Shown one piece after another: positions 20,928 through 35,689 of a stretch of 64,000 nucleotides of DNA (positions are counted from its first letter, which is position 1; the number at the start of each line of letters is the position of its first letter). The notes beneath the pieces are model-generated. The model was not told where the DNA came from and searched no databases. It saw nothing but the letters and a program-made list of their open reading frames with translations. Position numbers and translations under genes: made by a program. Origin of the DNA: Tipula vernalis (Eukaryota > Arthropoda > Insecta > Diptera > Tipulidae); the NCBI GenBank assembly GCA_958295665.1, contig OY282560.1:28075992-28139991 (forward strand). Direction: 5' to 3'.

Positions 20928-23900
20928 ATGATTAAGATAACACAAATTAACCTTCACCATTCTAAGGCTGCTTCGGCAGCTCTACTCCTCAGGCTGACTA
21001 GTTCGGGTGAGGATGTGATATTAATCCAAGAACCTTGGATTAACAACAACAGGATATGTGGCCTCAGAACCAAGGGGTATAAAATTATATCCTCTAGTAA
21101 GTCTGGGAAGATCAGATATCTTGTATTCTTGGGAAAAATAATATTAATCTTTTCCTTCTCTCTCAATACAGCAATGGTGACACTACTGCAGTTAGCCTGG
21201 AAGTAGGCACTTGTAGATTCTGGCTAGTTTCAGCCTACATGGACCGGGAGAAGGAGGTTCCTCCGGATAACCTGGAGGAGCTGATCCGTAAAGCGGAACA
21301 ATCAAAGGTAGGTGTGGTACTGGGAGTTGATGCTAATGCGCATCACACTATCTGGGGAAGCACAGACATTAATGAAAGAGGTGAGTCGCTTTTTGATTAT
21401 TTGATGAGTACTAACCTTTAAGTGTGTAATATTGGGCGGGAACCCACATTTATTACTAGTAACAGGCAGGAGGTTCTAGACGTGACCCTTGCCTCAAATA
21501 ATATTCTTCATATGGTTAAAAATTGGAGGGTGGATAAGGAACACTCCTTTTCTGATCATCGATATTCACCCTGCTATCCGGGAAGCCTTCAGGAACCCTA
21601 GAAGGACCAACTGGAGCAAATATGGGGAATTACTGGAGGAAATGTTACCGACGAGGGCTATGGAGCCCCCTACGACCGTTGGGGAGCTGGAGGACATGGT
21701 GGCTAGCGTTACTAGTGCATGCAACCGATCCTTTCACGCTGCCTGTCCACTGGCTAAGCCTAGGGGTAGGCAAAAACCGGTATGGTGGTCCAGGGAACTG
21801 GAAACCTATCGTAAGGCTTGTAGGATAGCCTTTAATAGAGCCAAAAATACAAGGGAGGCTCAGGATTGGGACTCCTATAAGGAGAAACTCGGAATTTAAA
21901 GAAAGAATTAAGAAAGGCACAAAGGAGGTCTTGGAAAATCTTCTGTGATAATATGGAAGAGGTATCCGAAACCTCCCGCTTTAGGAAGATTCTTTCCAAA
22001 AGTACATCTAGTCCTAGTTTTTTGATAAAACCAGACGGATCTTGGACAGCTTCTAGTGGAGAATCTCTGGAGTTTCTCTTCGAGACACACTTCCCAGGGA
22101 GCTTTGAAGACCTGTTGGTGCGTAGCAATCATCAGGAATCACTGTCAGTAACCACAGAGGATATCGTAACCAGAAAACGGATCCTATGGGCACTGAGGGG
22201 TTTTAAACCATTTAAATCGGCTGGTCCGGATCAAATTATACCAGCGGAACTTCAAAACAACTCAGAATTTATTCTTCCCTACCTGGAAGCTATATTCAAA
22301 GGTTGTTTGAAGCTGGGCTATATTCCTAGGTACTGGACGGAGGTCAATGTGGTGTTCATACCGAAAGCGGGGAAAAGCTCACATGTCTATCCTAAGGACC
22401 TAAGACCAATAACTCTATCATCCTTTCTTTTGAAAACCTTGGAAAGGCTGCTGGATGTATACATCAGAGATAAAAAGGTGCCAGGAAGTGGGCATCGTCT
22501 CAGCATGCGTACACAAAGGGTAGATCTGTGGACACTGCTCTGCACGCCTTGGTGTCTACGATTGAGAAATCGATTAGTTCGAAGGAATTCTGTTTGGTGG
22601 CTTTCCTGGATATAGAAGGCGCCTTTAATAATGTGAAAGCGGAGGCAATCAAGGAGGGATTGTCATTTTTGGAGGTGGACGTTCCTCTGATAGGGTTAAT
22701 CAATTATATGCTGGGAAGCAGGATTGTTAGCTCGAAGTTGGGGGACTCCACCTTCAAGAGGCGAGTAACTAGGGGAACTCCGCAGGGGGGGGGGGGGTTC
22801 TGTCCCCTCTTCTCTGGAACATAGTGGTAAACGGGTTACTACTTGAATTGGAGAGAGAGGGTATTGAAGTTATCGCGTACGCAGATGACGTAGCTTTAGC
22901 TGTTACCGGGAAATTCCTGGGCACGATTGTAGACGTAATGCAGAATGCGCTTATCATCGTTACGAAATGGGCTGGCAAATGTGGACTTGGTATTAACCCG
23001 TCCAAGACAGAGCTGGTACTCTTTACTAAGAAATACAAAATCCCGGTAGTTGTCCCTCCTACCTTAAATGGCACGAGACTTGCTTTTACTGATAGAGCTA
23101 GATATCTGGGCATTATCTTGGACAGTAAGCTTAGTTGGAAGCCCAACATGTTGGAGAGAATAAACAAAGCTACTATTGCTTTGTACTCCTGTAGGAACGC
23201 CATTGGTCATAGATGGGGTCTGAAGCCGGAGCTGGTACACTGGCTCTACACCGCCGTAGTGAGACCTGTACTCATGTACGGGGTGGGTGTTTGGTGGCCA
23301 GCTCTGGACAAGGTAACTTACAAAAGTAAGATTGAGAGAGTGCAAAGAACGGCCTGCATGCTTGTTAGCGGGGCATTGAGGTCGACACCGACAAGTGCCT
23401 TAGAGGTTATGTTGCACCTTCTTCCGGTCGACGTTTTTGGCAAACAGATGGCGGCAAATACGGCTGTACGACTTGCAGCCGTCTCTCAGTGGAGGTGTCT
23501 TAGTATAGGACACTCTACTATTGTCAGATCGTTGAAGGATGAGCTGGCGAATCTTGACTACATTAAACCTACTCTACGCTTCGAGAAGCGATTTCGGACC
23601 TCCTTCCCTTCAAGGGAATCCTGGAGGGATAGACCGTTATCGGAAACCGAAGCGTTGCAATTCTTCACAGATGGCTCCAAGCTAGACGGCAAAGTAGGAG
23701 CTGGAGTATTCTGTGACAAATTAAATGTAAATATTTCTATTCGTCTCCCTGATTACTGCAGCGTGTACCAAGCTGAAGTCGTAGCGATTGAGGAGGTCAT
23801 GACGTGGTTGAAGCATAATGTGTTATCCTCAGACGATATCACGATCTATGTGGACAGTCAAGCGGCGATCCGGTCGTTAGAATCGGTGTCTTTGGCGTCA

Positions 23901-24497
23901 CGGGTGGCGTTGAGTTGTCACTCATCTCTAAATGAGATGGGTGAGCATTTCAACATCCAGGTAGTCTGGGTCCCAGGTCACTCGGGCGTCATGGGGAACT
24001 GCAGGGCAGATGAACTTGCTAGGCATGGTACGACTCTCCAGCTGCAACCGGAAAGGGCAAGTCTGGGGAGGCCTATCACAGCGCTTAGACAAGCACTTGG
24101 GAAGCAGGCGCTATTCTCAGCGGGGGAAAGGTGGTCTAACACCCTCACCTGTAGAGTTGCAAGACAAGTTTGGCCAAAGCTGGACTTGGGGCGCACTAGG
24201 GCATTAATATCCTTACGCAGACGTGAATTAAGAACGGTCGTAGGAATTCTCACGGGACACTGCCTTTTTGGAGAACATGCAAGAAGGCTGGGTCTGGAGG
24301 CTAATGACTTCTGCAGAAGCTGCTTGGACGAAGAGGAGGAAGAGACGTTGGTCCACTTCCTTTGCTCGTGTCCAGCATTGGCTCTCAGAAGGCACAAACA
24401 CTTAGGTAAGTTCAGGATGGACTGCCTCTCGGATCTCGAAAACATTAAAGTGCGGGACGTCTTACGCTACATAAGTAGCTCGAAATGGTTCCAATAG
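20928..24497 (+). pseudogene. LINE ORF2 (endonuclease - reverse transcriptase - RNase H), frameshifted
   Basis: The ATG at 20928 opens an AP-endonuclease-like domain (INLHHSKAASAALLL, LIQEPWI, GVDANAHHTIWG near 21330). RT runs from about 22140 (GFKPFKSAGPDQIIP) through GTPQGG near 22775 to the catalytic YADD at 22878-22889. RNase H begins FTDGSKLDG at 23664, with YQAEVVAIEE, VDSQAAIRSLE and VPGHSGVMGN. A C-terminal CRSC...HFLCSCP zinc-finger-like motif lies near 24310-24375. From 22824 to 24497 the frame is intact (557 codons). Upstream it is broken by several indels (near 21170, 21480, 21890, 22500), a stop at 21419, and a G-run at 22786-22797 whose length puts PQGG out of frame with YADD. 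Non-functional as read. Confidence 0.85.
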
Positions 24498-24570
24498 GAG
24501 TAAAAGGGGATACATCCTGTGGTATCACAATGGACCGTCACCGGTCTAAGTGTGCGTAAGCAGTCACTCC

Positions 24571-24590
24571 AACCTAACCTAACCTAACCT
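24571..24590 (+). repeat. (AACCT)4 tail of the LINE
   Basis: Four perfect pentamers directly abut the target duplication. The complement is the arthropod telomere unit TTAGG. The minus-strand LINE at 14391 ends in the same pentamer. Confidence 0.9.
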
Positions 24591-24600
24591 ACTAAATTTA

Positions 24601-25610
24601 AGTTATTGGTTTTAAAATATGTTATACTCAAAGATTTGATTTAAATATAAACCTTAAAATATTTTCTGTTCGAGTATTTCGAGTATTTTTCATTCATAAA
24701 ATTTTAATCAAAAATTTTCAATTTTACATGGGTTCTTATGGGAAATCGTAAAATGTATCCCCCTTAAATTAAGCTTCTTTTAAAATTGGTCTGAACCTGA
24801 CGGCTTGTATATTTAGGTAAGCTTTGATGAAGGCAACCATGAAATCGACTTTAAGAACTAGCAAAGCTTTGAAATATGTAAGCTGTTTTGAAACATGTAT
24901 TTATACCATTTTGTCATTTTCCGTCTTAAAATACGTCGTTTCTCCCAGGAACCATTATTTTCATAGGATATTGGTATCAATATTTTTTTCGCTTCAATTC
25001 AATACATCCATAGTTTTGGAATTTATTGTCTTTCCCCTTCAGTAAACTAATAATATAAAATATATTTTGATTAAAGTGGGTGATGGAGAAAATTAGCTGA
25101 AGAATTGCAATTGTGATTTTTCGTGTTTTTTATTTTTATTTTTAAAGGTCCAAAGAACCACCGTCGTTGCTGTATAAAATTGCGTATTTCATCCGAATTA
25201 GTTCAATTTTTGCTTCGTATTCCTCCTGTTCCTGCTGTAACTTGCAACGTATCTCAATTTTCTATCACGTTAAGACAAGGATTGACACTGTCGAGATTCT
25301 GCGGTATATTTACACTGCCGAGTGATATTATATGATGATTATTTGCGCCTTCACCCTTTTTCTCACACGATTGACAATCGTGTCTTTTTGTGATATCTGT
25401 GTTTTGCCTCTGAGTTGGGGTATTTGGCCGTTTAACGTTTGTTAGTCATTTTCCTTGACATAAGGAGCAATACCAGTTAATTAAGAGCTTTTTAAATTTC
25501 ATTTTTTCATAATCTTGCTTTAAGAACCTTGGTTCCGCAAAAATAAAAATCCCGGTTTTGGTTTTTATTTTACTTTAAATTAAAAATGTTCTTCACCAGA
25601 AGGGGTGGTC
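24601..25610. other. AT-rich start of block A with weak coding relics
   Basis: The block A/B homology starts at 24680. On the minus strand, 25250-25147 reads KLQQEQEEYEAKIELIRMKY, a charged coiled-coil segment like the end of Myb/SANT- or MADF-type proteins. It is out of any complete frame. The same relic is in block B at about 53867-53764. No intact gene. Confidence 0.35.
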
Positions 25611-25789
25611 CTCGGGATTACGGGATTTTGTACCCTCGGGATTTTGTACCGTCGAGATTTTGTACCCTCAGGACTATGTATCCTCGCATTTTGTACCCTC
25701 GCGATTTTGTACCCTCGGGATTTTGTATCTTCGGGATTTTGTCCCTCAGGATTATGTCGCGCGGGATTTTGTCCCTCGGGAATATGTCA
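25611..25789. repeat. Minisatellite with 16-bp unit
   Basis: About eleven degenerate copies of a unit close to CGGGATTTTGTACCCT. The 3' units change to GGGATTTTGTCCC. The block B copy at 54227-54405 differs by a few substitutions and by the fifth unit. No coding role. Confidence 0.85.
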
Positions 25790-26106
25790 CCAAGCCGTTG
25801 CAACAATTTAGTACTGGTGTACTATCTCTGATTTTACTAAAAATATTCTGAATGGGATTAACTTTCGAAAACATAGCATTACAATTATACATATAAGCTT
25901 TTCATCAAATGGCTGAAATTATGCCCGTATACGGAATATATTTTATGTAGGTGGTGGTAACTTACTTGCCTAAATGCCATTTTCAGGAGAAATCCAATAT
26001 TCAATTTAATTTAAAAGACAACATTTAAGCAATTTTTATTAGTCAAAATGACTAAAGCAAAACGGTTCATTGGCTTAATATTTTGATTTTATGTAAAATT
26101 ATATAA

Positions 26107-26560
26107 ATAACAGGCCCATATGAACATATTATGTGATATTACATACCGTCAGTTGCACCAAATTTAACATCGAAATCCATTCAACAAAAATCAAAAGATT
26201 GACAATCGAATGTAAAATGTAAAAGATGTATGTAAAATGATTGTAAAATGAATGTAAAATGTCACATGGTCGATCCTTGGGGTCAGCGAAATAAATAACA
26301 GGCAATATATGTATATACGGCATGTTGCATCAAATTTCAAAGACGAAATCTATTCAACAAAAATCAAAAGATTGATATTCGACTATGGTTTCAAGGATAT
26401 CTATAAGCCTTATATGTAAAATATCATATAGACGATCCCTGGGGTCGGCGATATGAATATAACAGGCAATATGAATACGGAATGTTGCAACATGTTTCAA
26501 TGAAGAAATCTCTTCAACAAAAATCAAAAAACCGACATGCTAATATCCAACATTTTATTG
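26107..26560. repeat. Satellite-like tandem repeat, units of 164-187 bp
   Basis: Units start near 26107, 26294 and 26458 with AATAACAGGC(AATAT). Each contains TTCAACAAAAATCAAAA and, in the first two, TCGATCC(T)TGGGGTC. The third unit is partial. Block B keeps only the first two because of a deletion. Inside unit 1 a TGTAAAATGA motif is itself repeated four times. Confidence 0.75.
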
Positions 26561-26731
26561 TGTTACGATTTTTGTTGAAACTGCCTGGATTTATTATTAT
26601 GAAATTCCAAATTTGTGCCACAAGTGTGTTGTGACGTTTGTTTTACCTAAAATTAAACACTTGCTATACTCTACATAACCAGTACTATTATTCTCGGTTG
26701 ATATTAGTTAATATCCGAGATCTTGAGTGAT

Positions 26732-26830
26732 TCACAGGCAACCATGAAAACATTTTGAGCAGTCACCACACTGAATTTTTAGTTCATTATCACGATCCAC
26801 TTTAGCATTACATTTTCAACAAAAAGCCAT
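26732..26830 (-). pseudogene. PHD-finger-like relic, block A
   Basis: From ATG 26830 the minus strand reads MAFC, a stop, then KCNAKVDRDNELKIQCGDC and SKCFHGCL before a second stop. The Cys/His order (C-x2-C, C-x2-C, C, H-x2-C) is that of the first part of a PHD zinc finger, a chromatin-reader fold also found in some retroelement ORF1 proteins. It is too short and interrupted to work. The source element or gene is unknown. Confidence 0.4.
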
Positions 26831-26875
26831 ATTGTTGTTCAAAACCGATTTTTTTTTACCATTTGTACAAACTCA

Positions 26876-27313
26876 TGTCGTTTTCCTGTTGCAACAAAAA
26901 ACAGAATCGGAGCGAAACTGAAGTGACAGCAGCTGTCATTCGTCGCTCGGTAAAATTTTTCGGAGCGATTACTAACACGATTACATTTAAATGTCATCGA
27001 AATGTCATTTAAACATCAAAATAAATATGCGGAAAAATATATTTAAAAAACAGTAAAATAATTAACAAATAATACAACAAATACCATGATTACAATAAAT
27101 TATTTATTAATTTACGGAAAAATTCATCAGTATTAACAATCTAATTATAAAAATAGAATTTGACAATTAATACGTATATTCACACAACCATATAAAAACA
27201 AAAAATCGCAGAATCCGGATTTTTGGCTGTTCCAGTTAAAACGTCAAAAAACTGTCATTTTTCAACTCGGATTCGACTCCGAATCTGTTTTTTGTTGCAA
27301 CAGGAAAACCACA
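26876..27313. mobile_element. 438-bp MITE present in block A, absent in block B
   Basis: Inverted ends TGT[C/G]GTTTTCCTGTTG... match for 29 bp with one mismatch. The flanks are TCA at 26873-26875 and 27314-27316. Block B reads ACAAACTCAAACCG uninterrupted at about 55285, so the empty site proves the insertion and its 3-bp duplication. The subterminal sequence (CGGAG...) is partly inverted too. No coding frame. The superfamily is not certain; a 3-bp duplication would suit PIF/Harbinger or CACTA-like families. Confidence 0.88.
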
Positions 27314-27614
27314 TCAAACCGTTATTATATCAATAAATTTCAAAAAAATAAACCCATCTGAATTAACTACCCAAGCAAATTACGTATTCAGATGCACGAG
27401 AAGATTACCTATTCCTTTCATACACCTCGTATCGACCATGACTTTTGAATGGTGAAAAAAAGTGGATGGATTTTTTACTCGCGAATTGTCAGAGATAATT
27501 TTAAATTTTTCTGAGATGAAAGTCTTGGATATAACTTCAAGATGAAGTTTCAATTCATTAAATAACTTATTAGTGTGTAATTTTTTGTTATTTTACCTTG
27601 TGCTAAGAACGTAA

Positions 27615-28262
27615 AGGTCGAGTTACAATGAATCCATCTCGTTTTGTTTCGTCGTTCTCCGTCTCGTCTTTTCCGTTTGTTGGTTACATTGCATCCGTTC
27701 CGTCTGTTTAAACTGACATTTGAAAAACAAATAAAAAAATAAAATCGAAGCCTACGAGACTCTAAAACCTTTAGAAATTCTCTTTGATTTATACGTTTTG
27801 TAGACACAATATTATAAAATTTATAAGCAAAAAAGAAAATGGTGGGTGCGCGTCCATTAAATCTGGATAGGGACGAATCCGGGTGTTTTAAGACTAGCTT
27901 TCTCCAAATGAAAGAGTTAGATAGTGAAGAATTCTTCATCCAAACTAGAATGATCAGTAATTTAATTTGTAACAATTTTTTTTTTTATTGTTTTCAAATA
28001 ATCGAAAATCCCTATGTAGTTACAGCCTACTTCTCACGTTATGTCAAAAAAAAAAAAAAAAATTTGGATTTGTTTGGTTAAGAAGTTCCGTCTTTCCGTA
28101 AATTCTAAACTTTTTGAAAAAACGGATGAGCTCGTCCGTCTCTTTCCATTTTATTATTATAACTAACCATTCCGTTTCTTCATACAAAATGTACAGAAAA
28201 TGTATAAAACTAATTTGGGCGGAGAAGCGGAACGGAACGGGACGGATCCATTGAAACGACCT
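27615..28262 (+). mobile_element. PIF/Harbinger deletion derivative, block A
   Basis: The ends AGGTCG...CGACCT are flanked by TAA at 27612-27614 and 28263-28265, the typical PIF/Harbinger target. The subterminal sequence is rich in CGTTCCGTC-type motifs. Inside, from 27840, is a transposase N-terminal remnant containing FKTSFLQMKELDSEEFFIQT, the stretch that precedes the DDE domain in HARBI1-like enzymes. In this copy two extra bases (CGCG) after WWV shift the frame; the block B copy reads WWVRPLNL. The catalytic domain is missing. The same family probably supplied the element at 1-1578. Confidence 0.75.
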
Positions 28263-28265
28263 TAA

Positions 28266-29699
28266 TAAAATATGTTAACTGTTTTAATTCTTGGTTATTT
28301 GAATTTTGCGTCCCTACAACACTACTTATCTGGCTCTTAATACAAATAAATTTTGATTAAAGTGTGCGGGGAAAGAGAGAGGAAACGAGAATCGAGAGGA
28401 GTGATTATGTGATTTTTTGTTTTTTTGCTTGCGAATGCAAAATTGCGCGTTACTTTATAGAATATGTATTGTATTATTGTAGTATATGTACATATATAGA
28501 TATACTGCAAAAACAAACAAACCAAAATGAAATGAAACAACATGATTCCAGCTGAATGCATTTTATAAGAGTTAGAATAGTTTGACATAATTATAGTTTT
28601 TTTTTCATATTTTGTTTTGTAAATTCGTCCAATTTTTTTTTTTTTTTAAAACGTACATGCATGCGATAAATTTAGTTTAAATTCAAATTTCGAAGTGGTT
28701 ATTGCGTACAGCTGTATCGGAAAATCTGTACAATTATACAAAAATCATTGTTATATACATATTTGAATTCCGCACCGGGTAACAAAAATAGAGATTCTAC
28801 TCGTTGGTACGGTAAGCAATTATTGTGTTGATAATATTTTGGGCTTATTATTTTACTATTGCTGTTTTGTTGTGTCATACATTTTTTAAAATCGTATTTT
28901 TATGAATTCCTTAATATTAGTTGGGTGAGGTCGATAATTTGTTTAAAACCGAAGTCAGACGTAGCTATCTGAAATCTCGACATAATGGCGATTTGTCTGA
29001 AACTCTGAATAACCAATCGTGTAGGGCTGTTGTTGTAATCCTACTTTGGAAATTTTACAACAACAAATGCCATGTATTTTTATTCCGGAATGAATAGTTT
29101 CAAACCAAGTTTTTGTTGGTTTACAATTGTAGCAATAATTTTGAAATTTTTTTTTTTTTTTTATTTAACTGTTAATGTCAATTGATAAAAGTAAACAGAA
29201 AATTATTTATTTTCCGTTTTTATTTTGAGCATAATTTGTATTTATATTTTTATACCAATTACTAATACTATTCCAGTGAGCAAAGTAAGACGACATGTGT
29301 TACAAAATAAATTTAATAACTATTAAATTTACTACTCTTGGCGAGTGGTGCACCAATGCGAATGTTGGTCGATATTTTCGTCTAAATATCTGTGTTTATG
29401 TACTAAGAACAAAGCTTATCCAGTTTAAAAAAAGTTATTCTGAGAGCAAAATATTGTGGTGGTTCCCCTATTTTTATTGTGGTATATATGTACATGTAGT
29501 TGAATGGTACCCATAGGATGCATTCAAAAATTCAGTCGACTTTGCAGATATAGTGTAGCGTTGTAAATGTAATGTGATAGTGTAGCTTTGTAATAACATG
29601 TAATGTTTATTTGTGATAAACTATTATTAAAACACTTATTTAATTAACGCTTTTACTGTGAGTGGTTGTTTCCCATTATATCTAAATATATGTATAGTG
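28266..29699. other. AT-rich flank shared by blocks A, B and C
   Basis: No gene. Homologous to 1822-3650 (less its two MITEs) and to 56240-57715. Contains poly-T tracts near 28628 and 29148 and a TTGTGGTGGTTCCCCTATTT segment near 29454 conserved in all three blocks. This may be a worn LTR of the old Gypsy relic, but I could not find its partner. Confidence 0.4.
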
Positions 29700-29733
29700 A
29701 CGCCCTATAACAAATTGTGGTGAGGCTTGAGGT

Positions 29734-31118
29734 CTACAGCTCCACCAAAATTAATAAACTATCATTATTATTGTCAGTAATGTTTGAATTTGAATTTAAC
29801 AAAAATTTTTTAGAGTTAGGATTATTTTGAGGTGTGCGAAGGTATATGCTTATGCTATTTATACGCTTCACTCGATTGTTTTCGTTTTTTATTACAAAAG
29901 ATCTTGGCGTATTATGTTTTTGTATCATAATACCTGGTTCCAATACATAGTATAAACATTTTTGTTGGTTTTGCTGGTTCCCAAATTATACCATTTTAAT
30001 ACATATACTGAATTAATCTCCCTCTTTTAGTTCTGGTCGTTTTCGAGCAGACCTGTCTGTAGGAAATTTTTTTGACTTCAACAAATGTTCCCATATGGGA
30101 ATACGAAATCGTGTTAAACAACTCATTAATATTTAAGTCGATGTCAGTTTTACTCCTGAAACGGGTATGTTCCGATATTCCAACATAAACAATTCTATAT
30201 CTGTCCCACTTTCTATTGATTTTCTAAGTAAATGTTTGCAAATCGCGACTCCCTTCTCAGCTAGTCGATTTGATTGTGAATATCTAGGACTAGATGTTAT
30301 GGCTTTAAAATTGCAATCTTTTGCCAAATTTGTGGACTCGAAACTATTGAATGGGGTTGTCTGCAATAAATATTTGAGGAATTCAGTTTTATTTTCAATG
30401 ATTTTCAAATCGATATATTTGGAAAAATAGTCTACGACTACTAAATAATTTCTATTACTAAGCTCCAATACTCGTATATCAACTCCTATTTTTTGGAATG
30501 GCAAATTAGGTACTTTATGAATCGAAATTTGATATTTTTCGCAAACTCAACATTTTTTTATTTCATTTTATATGTCCTCCTCCATACTCGGCCAATCGAA
30601 TATAATCTTAGCTCTTGCAATAGATTGGCATATTCCGAAATCAGAATCATTATATATTTTACTATCTTTTGGTGGCGTATTTGAGGGGCTAAAATTTTAT
30701 CTACATATATAATATGCTAATTTGTCTTCGACGTATGTATATCTCATTTTGTTTACTCCAGTACAGTCTTAGAGAGTTTAGTATATTATTTTTTGAATTT
30801 ATTTTATTAAGACTGGTTCTTTTAACGTTTCTCAATCTGTCATGATTATTGTGTGAACGATGTCAGCTAAGTCATTATTTTCGAAAACAGGTTTCCTTCT
30901 TGCAATAGGCAACAACCCAGTTGCTCATTATTCACTCAATATTTTCTTAGAAGCTCTCTCATTGGAGCAGCCTTTTCTGAGAAGCTCGGGATACAATTTC
31001 TGAGATAATTTAGCATACCTAAATATCGATGAAAGTTTTTCTTACATGCTGGCAAGTCATATTCAAATATTCTTTTAATACGATCAAGATCCGGGCTTAT
31101 CCCAGTTTTAGAAAACAA
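29734..31118 (-). pseudogene. Old Gypsy-type pol relic, block A copy
   Basis: The minus-strand order is an RT-connection fragment 31118-30936 (DLPACKKNFHRYLGMLNYL), then an H2C2-like integrase zinc region near 30600. The integrase core at 30504-30133 shows VVDYFSKYIDLKII and ITSSPRYSQSNRLAEKGVAI. A C-terminal tail lies at 29943-29734. The second catalytic Asp segment of the integrase is missing and RNase H is deleted. The younger Gypsy at 31311-36913 inserted on its upstream side. Confidence 0.75.
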
Positions 31119-31310
31119 GTAACCGAAACTTAGCTATATTAAATTTTATATTGAGTTACCTCGCTCTAATAACAATTTTTTTGTAAAATTTCGTCTTACT
31201 CTAGATGAGGAGACCGTCTATGTAGACAAAAAACTCCTTCGATATCTTCAAAACTTTTAAAGTTGTATAAATGTTTGAAATACTTCGGATCCTATGTTTA
31301 TGCCACACGG

Positions 31311-31424
31311 TGTAATGATACGCACATCGGTGAATTAATAATGCTTTATTTCAGTGCTACCAACCTAACATACATATGTATATATATACTTAGTATAACA
31401 GCAGTAATCATCATTTACATTACA
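31311..31424 (-). repeat. Gypsy 3' LTR, block A
   Basis: 114 bp, TGTAATGATACGCACATCGG...CATTTACATTACA. It differs from the 5' LTR by a CTTAGT/AGT length change and a few substitutions. Contains a small TATATA run that is much longer in the block B copy. Confidence 0.9.
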
Positions 31425-31654
31425 TTTCCCTTTTGATGTAAGATTATGAACTTACAGCTTACAATTCAAAATAAAGCATATAAGTAATACTTTGATATGC
31501 CTAAACATTAATTAATAATTTCAATTTCTTACTCTACTACCCCTTATAATATCAACAAGAATAAACTAAGACAGCAATCGTTATTTCCCAATACGAATAC
31601 AATTCAATAATAACGAAAGGATTGAAATTTTAAATTATTGTGGAAATTATAAAT

Positions 31655-35680
<4,026 letters not shown>

Positions 35681-35689
35681 TTTTCAGCC

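Larger units (their letters stand above)
18948..24589 (+). mobile_element. Full-length non-LTR retrotransposon (LINE) with RNase H and (AACCT)n tail
   Basis: About 5.64 kb, conspicuously GC-richer than its surroundings. It is flanked by the exact duplication TACTAAATTTA at 18937-18947 and 24590-24600. The 5' UTR is 18948-19565 (starting CCCGTGGCGTACTGCAGC), followed by ORF1, ORF2 and a short 3' UTR ending in four AACCT units. Endonuclease, RT and RNase H in that order point to the I/LOA/R1-like groups of insect LINEs; the clade is inferred. The clean duplication and the near-identical truncated copy at 14391-15611 show recent activity of the family. Confidence 0.92.

Noticed and set aside
23978..24445. 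Minus-strand 155-codon frame opposite LINE RNase H, repeated on the plus strand at 14535-15002
   Set aside because: It is the antisense of a conserved coding region; it appears twice only because the LINE does.
24571..24590. TTAGG-type telomeric array
   Set aside because: Only four units, at a LINE 3' end with a target duplication; not a telomere.
25586..25831. Open frames over the 16-bp minisatellite (repeated LYPRDFVPS-type peptides)
   Set aside because: Caused by tandem repeats; both strands and several frames are open, and there is no start context or homology.
26107..26560. CRISPR-like direct repeats with spacers
   Set aside because: Units are 164-187 bp and degenerate, and the DNA is from an insect.
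28337..28588. 83-codon minus-strand frame conserved in blocks A and B (56314-56565)
   Set aside because: Conservation is explained by the recent duplication; block C (about 1840-2100) does not keep the frame, and the composition is low-complexity.
29295..29516. 73-codon plus-strand frame conserved at 57295-57531
   Set aside because: The copies differ by an in-frame internal repeat and no homology is recognisable; the duplication explains the match.
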